Both the position numbers and the translations under genes were made by a program. A stretch of DNA of 64,000 nucleotides from Thermothielavioides terrestris NRRL 8126 (taxonomy: Eukaryota > Ascomycota > Sordariomycetes > Sordariales > Chaetomiaceae): NCBI RefSeq assembly GCF_000226115.1, contig NC_016462.1:372001-436000 (forward strand). Direction: 5' to 3'. The notes under the pieces are model-generated. The model saw only the letters and a program-made list of their open reading frames with translations. It had not been told where the DNA came from and ran no database searches. Within the stretch, counting starts at the first letter, position 1; each line of letters starts with the position of its first letter. Below, piece by piece: positions 1 to 9,905 of the stretch.

Positions 1-1180
1 GCGAAGCAGCCCTGGCTCCCATCTTCCAACCCCGTGGTTATGCTTCGACCTGGACGGGCAGTAAGTATGCCAGAGAATTGAAGGCCTATGAGGAGTCAGA
101 AAAGGGGCTCGCGGCAGCGGAGTCTAAGAATCTGGAGAACATCCGCCTGGGTGAGCAGCGGTCGGTGTCCCAGCCGTTCGCCGCCTCCATGGCAGCAGGG
201 ACGCATGCTGAGGGCAACCGCAACGCTGGGGTTCAAGACACTCGATCTGACAGGAACACCAAGGCCGGAGGAAAGCAGCAGTCCAATCTCGGAGTGCCGT
301 ACTTACTTGGCACTCTTCCCAAAGGCGTCAATCCTCGCACCGCCAGGGATCAGGACTACGTGTACAACCGGCCGCTGACCGACGAGGAGCGCCGCGCTCG
401 CTTTCTGTACTGGGGCAAGGCCCCCAAGTCCGCTGTCAAAGGTCTGCCCAAGTATGATGGGAAGCATTTTTACCCGCCCTCGCCGGTCAAGGAGAGCGCG
501 GCCGAGCCTGTTGCTCGGGGCAGCACCGAGGATCGCAAGACAGACTCGGATGCCGATCCATTCCGCCCCAAGACACCTGTACAGCGGGGAGATGGCAGGG
601 GCATGACTGCTAGCGAGGACAACTGCGCCGCTGGCAGACTCGCCAGAAAAATCTCGTTTGAAAGTCAGGTCAATAGCAGCTCGGAGGACTTCATTGCGGG
701 CGGCGGACCTGCCAAGGGTCGTGACGACAGCACCGATCTCAGCTCTGTTGGTTCCGCTGAGCGCCGCACCGAGAATGCAGTGTAAGTCACCAGGCGTTGC
801 TTGCACGTTGTAACAGAATGCTGATAGCGTGCTGCAGTGGAAAGCTTTGGGAGTCCGTGCTCAAGAAGGGGCAGAGCAGCAGTGCTCTCTCCTCGACCAC
901 CGCTCAAGGCTTGCTGCCTCACTATACCGGCAACGCCGCCGCATCGCTGGTTCCGTCGCTGAGCACGAACCAAGCATCCTCCCCCAGAGACGGCGCGCCG
1001 GGTAAGCTTTCGGACGTCCAGGACCTGACCGATGGCGGCGGTGCGCCTCTCTCGGCTGTTCCGGAGAAGCTGGGAGAGAACCGTCCGCCCAACGGCGTGA
1101 GCTCGCTCGAGGACCAGTTCAAGCACCTCAGTATGGATGCCACCAGCCGTCGCAACCTGGGCCCAGCCTTCGGCATGTGA
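1..1180 (+). CDS. unidentified conserved-looking protein, 5' end outside the window
   Basis: The reading frame is open from base 3, so the start codon lies upstream of the window; 373 residues are visible. Exon 1 ends at 781 (donor gtaagt), a 56-nt intron follows, and exon 2 starts at 838; a branch-like ctgat lies just before the acceptor. Joining them preserves frame across a Val codon and gives a stop at 1178-1180. The protein is polar and mostly disordered. One more ordered block (window residues about 97-160) reads GVPYLLGTLPKGVNPRTARD and then has the pattern YNRPLTDEERRARFLYWGKAP, rich in Arg and aromatic residues, which looks conserved. The C-terminal tail is also ordered-looking (EDQFKHLSMDATSRRNLGPA). 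I do not recognise the family and cannot assign a function. The exon structure is well supported; the identity is not. Confidence 0.7.
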
Positions 1181-1782
1181 GAGTGCTGCGCCCAGTCTTC
1201 GATTGGGAGAGGCACCTGGATGTTATTGATGAGGAAACATGGATTTGACAAGGTGTCAGCCTGCGAGTATATCTTACCAGGTGCTGCACGGATGCGGCCG
1301 CGGCAGTGTTAAGGGTTCTTTACTTCCATGCATATATGCTGTTGCCTTCAGGCCCCCGTGGCGGTTTAATGGATGGATGGATGGATGGATGGGTGAGTCG
1401 ATGGATTCGCCTGTCGGATGGATGTCTGGACCAACAGCATGCTATACCGAGGGCAGCTTACCACTAGTTGATGTAGAATAGGGTTTCTGTAGAACAAGAA
1501 GTGCACTTCAGAATTTAAACACCTGTGCAACACGATGTGGGAGGAAGCATGCATCTGCGATTGAGCCCGTGGCGCAGCGGTCAGCCCTGATGCATACCTT
1601 ACAGAGTAGATGTTAATGGACAACTCCCTACGACCTCCGCCAGAGACACAATGCAACGCAACATATGCTCGGTGACAAGCTATAACTGATCCGTCTCGCC
1701 AGCGGTTCTTCCGTGTCTTCCAGTAAGAACAACAAGAGTGAGGAAAACAACCAACAAAAAATTTGGCAGTTCAACCGCTCAG
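1181..1782. other. intergenic, convergent gene ends
   Basis: Non-coding stretch between two convergent genes, so it should hold both 3' untranslated regions. Apart from a short ATGG microsatellite (listed separately) I see no gene here; the ORFs are short and lack family resemblance. Confidence 0.6.
1369..1392. repeat. ATGG tetranucleotide microsatellite, 6 copies
   Basis: Six perfect head-to-tail copies of ATGG, directly visible, with further degenerate GGATGGAT units at about 1416-1423. It lies in the 3' intergenic region, so a length change would not touch coding sequence. Confidence 0.95.
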
Positions 1783-3975
1783 TCAGTCCCGATCCAACCA
1801 GCGATCCCACACCCTCTGCGCACCACCCCTTCTTCCTCCTCCGCCGCTATGCTTCCTCGCCCTGCTCTCGGACCCCAGCCCGCCCGCGTACCGGGCCTCC
1901 TCCTCCTCCCAGGCGCGGCGCTCAACCGTCTTGCGGGCCAGGTAGGCGCGGGCGAAGCGCCAGGCCTCCGTGTCGGCTAGGTTCCAGGCCTCGACGGCGT
2001 CGCGGAGGGCGAGGTCCTCCTTGGTTGCTTTCTTCTTCTTGTTCTTGTTCTTCTTCTCCTTATCCTCGGGTTTTTGGCCTTTGTTGGCGGTGAGTCTGCT
2101 GCTGCTGGGGGATTTGTTTGGGGTGGAAGAAGAGGAAGAAGAAGAAGAATAGTGGGATGATGGGATGGAGGCGGGCTTGGCTTTGCTGCCGGTCAGGACG
2201 ACGGTTTGGGCGAGGGCGAAGAGCTCTGGCTCGAGGGCGAGTTCGTCGTCCGTGGGAATGGGCCCGTCTTGTGGGGAGTGGAGCGGCGGGGTGGGTTTGA
2301 TGATGTTGTTCTTGTGCCCGGCTCTGGACGGAGTGCTGCTGCTGCTGCCGCCGCCGGTTTGCTCCTCCTCCTCCTGCTGCTCCTGCTGCTTCTGCTTCTG
2401 CTGTTGCGGTTGTTGCGGTTGTTGTTGGTCAGCGTAGGTTGCGGCGTCGGGCAGGGCGAAGCCAAAGTGGTAGTCGAGGTCCTCAGGCAGCGCCTGCTCG
2501 GCGGTCAGCCAAAGCGAGCGCGCGGCGCCGCCGCCTGGGGCGGTGTCGGGGGTGGCGGCGACGGCTTCCTTGAAGCGGCGGAGGCGCGGCGTCGTGGAGA
2601 CGGACTCGGAGAAGAGGGACGAGGTGAGCGAGGTGATCCAGGCGTCACGCTGGGACTCGCGGCGGATCCAGGGGATGGAAAGCTCGGATCTCAGCGAATT
2701 GAGCATCGACGAGGTGTAGGGGTGTGGGACGGTGCCGATTGTGTAGAGCGTGCTCTTGTTGGCGTAGGACGACGGGGTGGAGATCTTCATGGGCTTGGTG
2801 TCGTCGCATGGGCGACATTGGAGTCGGTTGGGTGGACAGCTACCGGGGATGGGGGATTCCGGGCAGTGGGCAAGCCTCAGGGCCAGGTCGTAGGCGGGAG
2901 TGATAAGGTGGGTGGTGTGGTGCGGGAGCGGCTTCACCACGGCGATGCCGTCGGGGAAAGTGTTCTGCCAGGTAAGGTGAAGGTGTGAAGTGACGAGCTG
3001 TGTGAGGCTTCTGAGCCCAGCCGCCGGAGATGAGAGCATCGTCTTAGAGACCTTGATATAGAAAGCTGCAAGGTCACGGAGCGAGTAATAGGCCAGAGCC
3101 TTGGGAGCATCGTCGACCGCGAACGGGCTCTCCTTCTTGTCAAATTCCACCGCATCCAGTACTTCTTCAGCTTGGTCGATCCTGGGGCTGGCAATGGCGG
3201 CCTTGATGACAGCGCTGACTTCGTTCTTGGGGCCGATGAATAGGCCGCTTTGCAGACGGTTGAACCTTGTCAACTTGGGGAACTCGCCGCGGCGGAGGAA
3301 GGTCAACAAGGGGTCGTCGTGCGGGCCCATGGGGAACAGAAGGTGGTTGGCAAGCAGGCCGTCGCCCATAGTGTCCCAGGCAAGCCAGCGCATCAAATCC
3401 AGCTCGAAGCTGGCCTTCAAGCCCCGCAGCTTCTGCACCTCCTCGTACAGGGGGTTGTTCATGGCCTCTGCCGGGCCGAGGATGATGGGCCTGAACCCCT
3501 GGGCCCACCAGGCACGGCGCCACACGAGCAGCAGGTCGCTGGCGGCATCCTTCACGGCGGGGTCCCTGTTGGCGGTCTCGTCGTAGTAGCAGTAGACGGG
3601 CGTGCGCTCAGGGAGCACGGGCAGCAGGGCGCGGTTCTCGTCCAGGGTGACGGAGCTGCTGAAGGGCATCAGCAGCCAGCTCCAGTCGGCGTACCACACC
3701 GACTCGCCGTCCGTGTCGTTCTTCTGGCGCGCGGGCGCGTGTGACGGCGGCCGGAACGGGTTGAGCCTGTTCATCCAGGGGCTCTTGAGCGACTTTGGAA
3801 TGGAGAGGCGGTTGCCGGCGGCCTGGAGACGCTGCCTCGCGGGCACGGCGGTGCCGGGCAGCGTGAAGAGCAGACTGAAGACGGCGAAGACGGCAAGGCT
3901 GACGAGGAGCAGCGAGATGTGGCGGGTGCCGAGCCGGGGCACCGGCCGCCCGCAGACGACGTACTGCCGCGGCAT
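1783..3975 (-). CDS. type II membrane protein, uncharacterised fungal family (possibly glycosyltransferase-like)
   Basis: Single-exon gene of 730 residues. The frame extends upstream to a TTG at 4023, but the first ATG is at 3975, so that start was chosen. Residues about 18-42 form one hydrophobic segment (ISLLLVSLAVFAVFSLLF) after a short basic N-terminus, which predicts a signal anchor with a lumenal C-terminal domain, as in Golgi enzymes. The lumenal half (residues about 90-330) contains ordered-looking blocks such as TPVYCYYDE, MRWLAWDTMGDGLLANHLL and FPKLTRFNRLQSGLFIG. The last 230 residues are low complexity: Gln runs, Ser runs and a Lys-rich block (EKKNKNKKKK). The block order resembles that of fungal proteins with glycosyltransferase-like folds, but I see no diagnostic DxD motif I would trust, so the enzyme label is only a guess. 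Confidence 0.7.
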   Translation of the reverse strand: MPRQYVVCGRPVPRLGTRHISLLLVSLAVFAVFSLLFTLPGTAVPARQRLQAAGNRLSIPKSLKSPWMNRLNPFRPPSHAPARQKNDTDGESVWYADWSWLLMPFSSSVTLDENRALLPVLPERTPVYCYYDETANRDPAVKDAASDLLLVWRRAWWAQGFRPIILGPAEAMNNPLYEEVQKLRGLKASFELDLMRWLAWDTMGDGLLANHLLFPMGPHDDPLLTFLRRGEFPKLTRFNRLQSGLFIGPKNEVSAVIKAAIASPRIDQAEEVLDAVEFDKKESPFAVDDAPKALAYYSLRDLAAFYIKVSKTMLSSPAAGLRSLTQLVTSHLHLTWQNTFPDGIAVVKPLPHHTTHLITPAYDLALRLAHCPESPIPGSCPPNRLQCRPCDDTKPMKISTPSSYANKSTLYTIGTVPHPYTSSMLNSLRSELSIPWIRRESQRDAWITSLTSSLFSESVSTTPRLRRFKEAVAATPDTAPGGGAARSLWLTAEQALPEDLDYHFGFALPDAATYADQQQPQQPQQQKQKQQEQQEEEEQTGGGSSSSTPSRAGHKNNIIKPTPPLHSPQDGPIPTDDELALEPELFALAQTVVLTGSKAKPASIPSSHYSSSSSSSSTPNKSPSSSRLTANKGQKPEDKEKKNKNKKKKATKEDLALRDAVEAWNLADTEAWRFARAYLARKTVERRAWEEEEARYAGGLGSESRARKHSGGGGRRGGAQRVWDRWLDRD

Positions 3976-4651
3976 TGTGTGCGCATGGGCGTGCGCCGGG
4001 TCGATCGGTCGAAAAACCTCCAATTCGACGTCGACAAGGACCGAGGCATGGACACCGGATCACAGCGAACAATGGTCATGGAACGGTCCAGCGTCCAGCG
4101 TTCAGCGTCCAGGGATTTCGTGACGCAACAGACAACCGTGATCGGTTTCCGTACAACAAGCGGCAGGCTGCGGGCTGGTCAATCCATGCCGGGCAAATAA
4201 ATAGGAGTGCGAAAGGGAAATGGAGTAAGTTCTGTTAGAACATCCCCCTGCCAGCTCCTGCCAGAAAGCCAAAACACGAGGAGCGCAGCTGCCTCGTATG
4301 TTGCCCGTCCGCACATCAGATTCTCTCTCTGTTCTTGCCTGCGGTTGAGCTCCAGGGTGCTGACGACGACGACGCTAACTGCACTCGTTAACGTTAAACG
4401 ACGACCTATCGATAAGAGAGTTGGACAGGGGTCGAGATTCAGTCGGGGTTAGGGATCTGCTTGTGTGTGCACTCCGCGGCTGAGGGCAGCCAGGAATATC
4501 TGCGTCCCGTGCCTAAAGTGTAAATCCGGGAAGGTGATGTATGTGCTGAAGATGCTCCAGACGGGCATCTTCCCCTTGCATTATTGTTTGCAACACTTTA
4601 CAGACAACGAGCGCGCTCTCACACTACACACAGTCCCGAGACTGCTCTGCC
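3976..4651. other. intergenic, promoter of the membrane protein gene
   Basis: Lies between two co-oriented minus-strand genes: 5' region of one, 3' region of the other. It contains one copy of the palindrome TAACGTTA (4389-4396), discussed as a recurrent motif. No gene seen. Confidence 0.5.
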
Positions 4652-6824
4652 TCAAGACCTTCTGATGGCCTCGATGACTTTCGCCTTGAGCTGCATCATC
4701 TCCTGCTCGCGTTCCTGCAGCTTGGCCGCCAACTCTGCGTACTTGCGCTCCCAGTGCTCCGCACGATCCGACGCCTCCTGGGACCCGCTGGCTCCATTCG
4801 GAGCGGCCGCAGCTGAAGCCGCACTTGCAGCCGTGCCCGTGCTGTCCCTCTGATCCTGATCTTTCTCCGGCGGTTTCTTCCACTTCTCGTGGGCGACCGT
4901 CTCCTCCATGGCCCAGTCCCCGACGATGTCCCCGAAGCGGAGCTGCCAGGTGCACGAGTAGCGCGTCCGGTCGGCGAGCTCCTCGAGGCGGGTGATGCGC
5001 AGGCTGCCCTTGTGCATCAGGAGCTGGCCGCCGGCGAGCGCGGCGAGGTTGATGAGGAATTCGCCCTTCGTGGACGCCGACCGCAGCAGGTTCTCGATGA
5101 CCCGCTGCGAGAAGGCCCATGCCTCCTCGACGCCGCAGGCTGGTATCCTGTTCTGTTTCGCGTCGTACCACTCGGCGCCCAGGATGCTGGACACGAACAA
5201 GGCTTCGATCCCATCCATGTTCGTGCGGTCCGTCGGGTCTTGGGAGAAGACTTGCTGGGTTCCCCCGATGGCCGCCCCGCGCGGCAGCGATGCCCCCACG
5301 AGGCTGCCCGGATTTTGGGTGGATATGGTGTTCACCCCATTGTCGCTTGGCGTCTTGCTCGTCGGCGCAGACTGAGCGTCGGTCGTCTGTCCGTTCACCA
5401 TAACTACTGGCGGTGCGGCCGGCTCTGGCAACGGTGGGGTCGCTAGGCGCACTTCGCCCCCTACCCTTTCTGGGACTTGGAGCGACAGTCTGCTTCTTTT
5501 GGCTGGCCGAGGGGGTGCTGTCTCCTGAACCGGTGATTGCTGGCTTGAGTTGTGTGCCGGCTGGGACTGGGACGAGGGACCCGGGTGAGTAACAGGACCT
5601 TGACGTGCCGGAGTGGAGATGGTGGGGTTGGGATTGCTTGTGTGCGCCGCGGCGGAGTTGTTGGGCGTGGTCTCCTTTTCGGGAATGGGAGAGGGAAACC
5701 TGAAGACGGGTGCCTCTGAGCTCGGGAACGCAGAGAAAGGCCCTTCGCTGTTGGCACCTCGATTGACGGGCGGTCTGCCTCGCGCCTTGCCGCCTCCCCC
5801 AATTCCACCGCTTCGCCAGGCGGACGAGACAACCTTGGCGCCATGCCGTCTGCTTGCGGACCGCGGCTTGGAAGGAGTGACGGCCGATTTCGGCTCATCT
5901 GCCCAGAACTGATTTCTCGTTGAGGGTGTGATGGCAGATTGAGGAACAGGATATGCTGTGAGTGGCGTCTGGACGATGTCGTTGTTGCTCCACGAGGGGC
6001 CGGAGGGATTGAGTCTCGAGGGGTCGGGCACGGGGGGGAACAGAAAGACGCTGCCTCTGCCGTCCGGCTGCGCCGTCCATGGCTCCGCTGCGTCTTGCCG
6101 TGCCCCTCCCCCGAATCCATCCGCCTGCGGGGATGGCCGCGGGGGAGGGGACTTGCCGGTCTCGTCGTCTTCTGCCTTCCGCCTGCCCCTTCGAGGCTTG
6201 ATCTGAGGTAGAAGGGCCCGCAGAGCCATGTCATCCTCTGCCGCGACGCCGTCGCGCTCCAGCTCGGCGACGGGGATGTGCGCCGAGGGGATCTCGGTCC
6301 AGTAAGAAGTCGGACGGCCAATAAGATACTCAAAGAAGGCATCGATATGCATCGAATGCATCCATCGCTGCTTCCATGTCAGCGGAGTGTCGCCGCCGGA
6401 GAGCTAGGCAGCGTTGCAGGGCCGGGCGTACCTTGAGTCGGACGGCGTACTGCTGGATCTTTTGCGAACTCTGGCCCTTCTCCTGGTCTGGCGGCTCGAC
6501 GCCGAGCTTCAACGCCAGCTCGGCCCATGTCTTGAGCTCTTTGGTCTCGAGCTTCTTGATCAGCTCGAACAAGGCGAACGTGCTGAAGCTCTTGCCTCCG
6601 CTCTTGGGGGGCGCGCGGAAGGCCTCCCGCAGGGCCGCCGTCTCAACATCTAGCGGTACTGCCGGGTTGCAATAGAGGATGAATGCTACATAAGCATCCT
6701 CTATCGAAGAGCCATTGACGTTTCGGTCTGGAAGCACCCGCCGGTCCGACGAAGGGTGCGTGGTTGGGCCCGACTGGATCGTGTTTGGGGAGCCGGCGAA
6801 GACGGGTTGAGGCGGGCGCTGCAT
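4652..6824 (-). CDS. abp2: ARS-binding protein 2 family protein
   Basis: Two exons: 6824-6432 and 6367-4652, joined through a 64-nt intron whose removal places RLK directly before RWMHSMHIDAFFEYL with no frame change. The frame continues upstream to a TTG at 6839, but the first ATG is at 6824; 702 residues result. The N-terminal third matches the ARS-binding protein 2 (Abp2) family: blocks EDAYVAFILYCNPAVPLD, KSGGKSFSTFALFELIKKLE, KTWAELALKLGVEPPDQEKG and QKIQQYAVRLKRW (residues about 40-150). In fission yeast, Abp2 binds AT-rich replication origins in the nucleus; in filamentous fungi the role is inferred by family only. The middle is a disordered Pro/Ser-rich linker. A second ordered region (residues about 380-500, EALFVSSILGAEWYDAKQNR) is followed by a C-terminal coiled coil (ELAAKLQEREQEMMQLKAKV). 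Family call firm, role less so. Confidence 0.88.
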
Positions 6825-8224
6825 TGTAGTCGCTCTCAATCATCCGAGCTGCACGGATGTTGAGAGCCGAATTCCAAGACGGTTGAAGAAGGCGGCATGC
6901 CCATTTCCGATGACCGGCCAGGGGTTCCTAAGCGCTTGCCCGTTCGTCCGTTGCCGTATAGTCTGCAGCGGTGAGACCGAGGGACTTCGGTGACCACAAC
7001 CCAAATCTGGACGGCGCGCTGATGACTGACACACTCGACGCAGCTTCACATCGGACGAGGGCCCAATCCGAGGAAACGACCAAAAGGAGCTGCGGCAGGG
7101 TTTCGTTCAGCCACTGCAGCTGATCGCGAGTCTGCTTAGCTCTATCGCGGGCTTGGCATTCAGGGCGGAAGGCGAGCTAGCCTAGGATCGATGAGACGAA
7201 GCGGCCAAATGCCGTGCCATGTTGTTCGTGTCTCCATCGAGAACGAGTTGGGGGCGTCTGATGTGTTGGGGTTGGTGCTTCGGGGAAACCGATCCAAAAA
7301 TAGAACTTGTGCCAAGCAGATGGCTGGGGGAGGACTGTGCTTTCTGTGCCCCGCTGACCGTGTTGGTGAAGTGTGGTTATGTGATCCGTGCATCCCCTTC
7401 TTCCCAGGGCTCTCCCCGCGACGTGGTGTTTCATCTTTCCGGCAATGCGCAGCTCGACTCCGCAATGGACAAAAGGGTCGCCATTGTCACTCGCAGCACA
7501 CCCTCGGGCGAGAACAAGCGGCATTGGCAGCTTGCATTTAGCTGCAGATACCCGCAGCTGCGTATTCAGGGTGCCCGCGATACCAGGGCAGTACTGCGTA
7601 CTTCGAGGACTTTGACAGACAGGGCAAGTGGTTGCGCGTTGGTTAGACTACCTGCTTTTGCAAGCTCAAGAAAAGGGCATTAGTTAAACGCGAGTCGTGA
7701 AGGACTCGCTCGCCTTTTTCATTCTGCGGCTGTCAGTGCAAGGACGCGCTTTCACATGACTCCAAGTGCCAACTGCCAACTGCCGCGGAAAGCCGCCACG
7801 CCCGGCTCACGGCTGTGACGTCGCTGGCCCGCCGGAAGCCAACCCCTGCCATCATTTCCACTGGGTCCCGCACTTCTGGTTATCGGACCTCGGCAGCGGC
7901 AACGAACATCAACGGCCTCCCCTAACCGCTCCGGGACATCGAGTTTAATCCAGGAGCAGCAAAAAAGAAGATGTGGGAGACTTGTTTCGGCATTGTTCCC
8001 AGATTCGCATTCTCCACGGGTTGAGACCAAAATTCTCCTAGAGACATTATTTCTGTCCTACTCCGGTCGTCGTGGTCATTCTGTGAATTGACCCCCTCAG
8101 GTCTTGCCCCATCCCTCCAGCGCACCGCAGTCTTTGTCGCCGATTTCGACCGCCAGCAGAGCCGTTTAGCTGCCTTCGCCCCGAAGCGCAGCAACCTTGT
8201 AACAACCGCCCAGCCACGCCCACG
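6825..8224. other. intergenic, shared divergent promoter region (abp2 / PMP47)
   Basis: About 1.4 kb between divergent starts. Several ORFs of 60-155 codons run through it on both strands, but none has family resemblance or a good start context. I treat it as promoter and leader DNA of the two flanking genes. Confidence 0.5.
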
Positions 8225-9386
8225 ATGTCCCACTCCAAGCCTGTGCTGCCGCAGAACGACAATGTCGCCCACGCCCTTGCTGGCGCCGGCGGCGGCGTCC
8301 TCTCCATGGCCCTGACGTAGGCAATTTGCCGCCATTGCCGCCCTTCCTCACCCTCAGACTCGATCCTCGAAGCTAACACGCTATCATGGTCCAGCTACCC
8401 GCTCATCACGCTCTCCACCCGCGCCCAAGTCGAGTCCAAGCGGGCCGAGACGGCCTTCCTCGCTGCCGTGCACAACATCGTCGCGCGCGAGGGCATCTCG
8501 GGCCTGTACTCGGGCCTTTCGTCGGCCCTGTTCGGCATCAGCGTGACCAACTTCGTGTACTACTACTGGTACGAGTGGACGCGCGCCTTCTTCGAGGCCG
8601 CCGCCGCCCGGGCCGGCCGCGCCTCCAAGAAGCTGACGACCGTCGAGAGCATGATCGCCGGCGCCATCGCCGGCTCCGCCACCGTCATCCTGACGAACCC
8701 GATCTGGGTCGTCAACACGCGCATGACCGCCCGCAAGAACGCCAGCGGCGCCGACGAAGCCGACGCCGCTGAGCAGGGTCTTGCCGGCCCCGGCGCCGAC
8801 GGCCGCAAGAAGAGCGGCAAGCCCAGCACGGTCGGCACGCTGCTGAGCCTGCTGCGCACCGAGGGCCCGCGCGCGCTGTTCGCGGGCGTCGTGCCGGCGC
8901 TCGTGCTGGTCATCAACCCCATCCTGCAGTACACGCTGTTCGAGCAGTTGAAGAACATGGTCGAGAAGCGCCGCCGCGTGACCCCCACCGTCGCCTTCTT
9001 CCTCGGCGCCCTCGGCAAGCTGTTCGCCACGACCGTGACGTACCCGTACATCACCGTCAAGAGCCAGATGCACGTCGCGAAGGCCGGCGAGAAGAAGGAG
9101 GGCGTCACGGAGGCGATCCGCCGCGTCGTCCGGGAGGAGGGCTATGCCGGGTTGTATAAGGGTATGTGCTTCCTGCCTGCCAACTTATTCTCTTCTGGCA
9201 TGCTTTCTTCTTCTCTTTTGTTCCACGGAAACCGACAACTAACCACCATGTCCCCCACCAGGTATCGGCCCCAAGGTCACCCAGAGCGTGCTGACGGCCG
9301 CCTTCCTGTTTGCCTTCAAGGACGTGCTCTACGAGTACTCCGTCCGGTTGAGGAGCTCCGTTGCTAAGAAGGCCGTCGCGGCATAA
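8225..9386 (+). CDS. ant1: peroxisomal adenine nucleotide carrier (PMP47/Ant1 type)
   Basis: Three exons, 8225-8316, 8395-9161 and 9262-9386, give 327 residues; both joins preserve frame (ALT|YPLITL and YKG|IGPK). This is a mitochondrial-carrier-family protein with three repeats. Its signature motifs are YPLITLSTRAQVE, NPIWVVNTRMTA and YPYITVKSQMHVA, which match the peroxisomal PMP47/Ant1 branch (compare the NPIW and YPYI forms) rather than mitochondrial members. The family exchanges cytosolic ATP for AMP across the peroxisomal membrane so that fatty acids can be activated inside for beta-oxidation. A 30-residue charged loop (RKNASGADEADAAEQG and following) between repeats 2 and 3 looks like an insertion. 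The window also holds a peroxisomal isomerase and a Pex22-like gene, though they are not adjacent. Family assignment is firm; the transported substrate is inferred. Confidence 0.9.
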
Positions 9387-9905
9387 ATCGCGGACATCAG
9401 CAATACTTGTTTTATAAACGACGCGGGAGATGGGACTAACAGATTGCCCCCTTTCTCCAAAACCAGTACCGGAACTTCTCCCGCGATCTGTGTAACACTA
9501 AACGACAAGAGCAACAGGCTTCTCGACTAAACTGGGATCAAGCGTCTCGCACGCTATTATGGTTCTGGTCTCGGCCATCCACACGAGACGAAGTGATGGG
9601 GCGGGGCGGGGTTGACGTTGGGGACAAAAGGGATGTAGGGCAAATACAGCGTTTGGAGCGCTGTGCCACCAGGTAATCCTGCAGATTTAGTCAAGGTCAT
9701 ACGATAGGGAAGGGGCAAGGCGGCGCTGTAGATATCAGGGGTCCGGCAATGTTAAACGCCTGCATCTTAGACCGTGCTCCCAGTCGATTTCCCATGGACA
9801 ACCCCCTATCTGCCCTATCTGCCTTGGCCCTCCCTCCTTCTACTCCCACACCTCCGTTCTATGCGTAAATATATTCCAATTTCACTGTCGACCCCAGCAG
9901 ACTAG
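9387..9905. other. intergenic, convergent gene ends
   Basis: Stretch between the stop codons of two convergent genes; it should contain both 3' ends. It includes a pyrimidine-rich tract (about 9811-9860) just downstream of the Mak10 stop on the minus strand. No gene seen. Confidence 0.5.

Noticed and set aside
1369..1392. ATGG repeat considered as a telomere-like or regulatory array
   Set aside because: Only six units and unlike the fungal telomere repeat; an ordinary microsatellite.
3976..4023. N-terminal extension of the membrane protein from a TTG
   Set aside because: The frame is open but has no ATG; the ATG at 3975 gives a normal signal anchor near the N-terminus.
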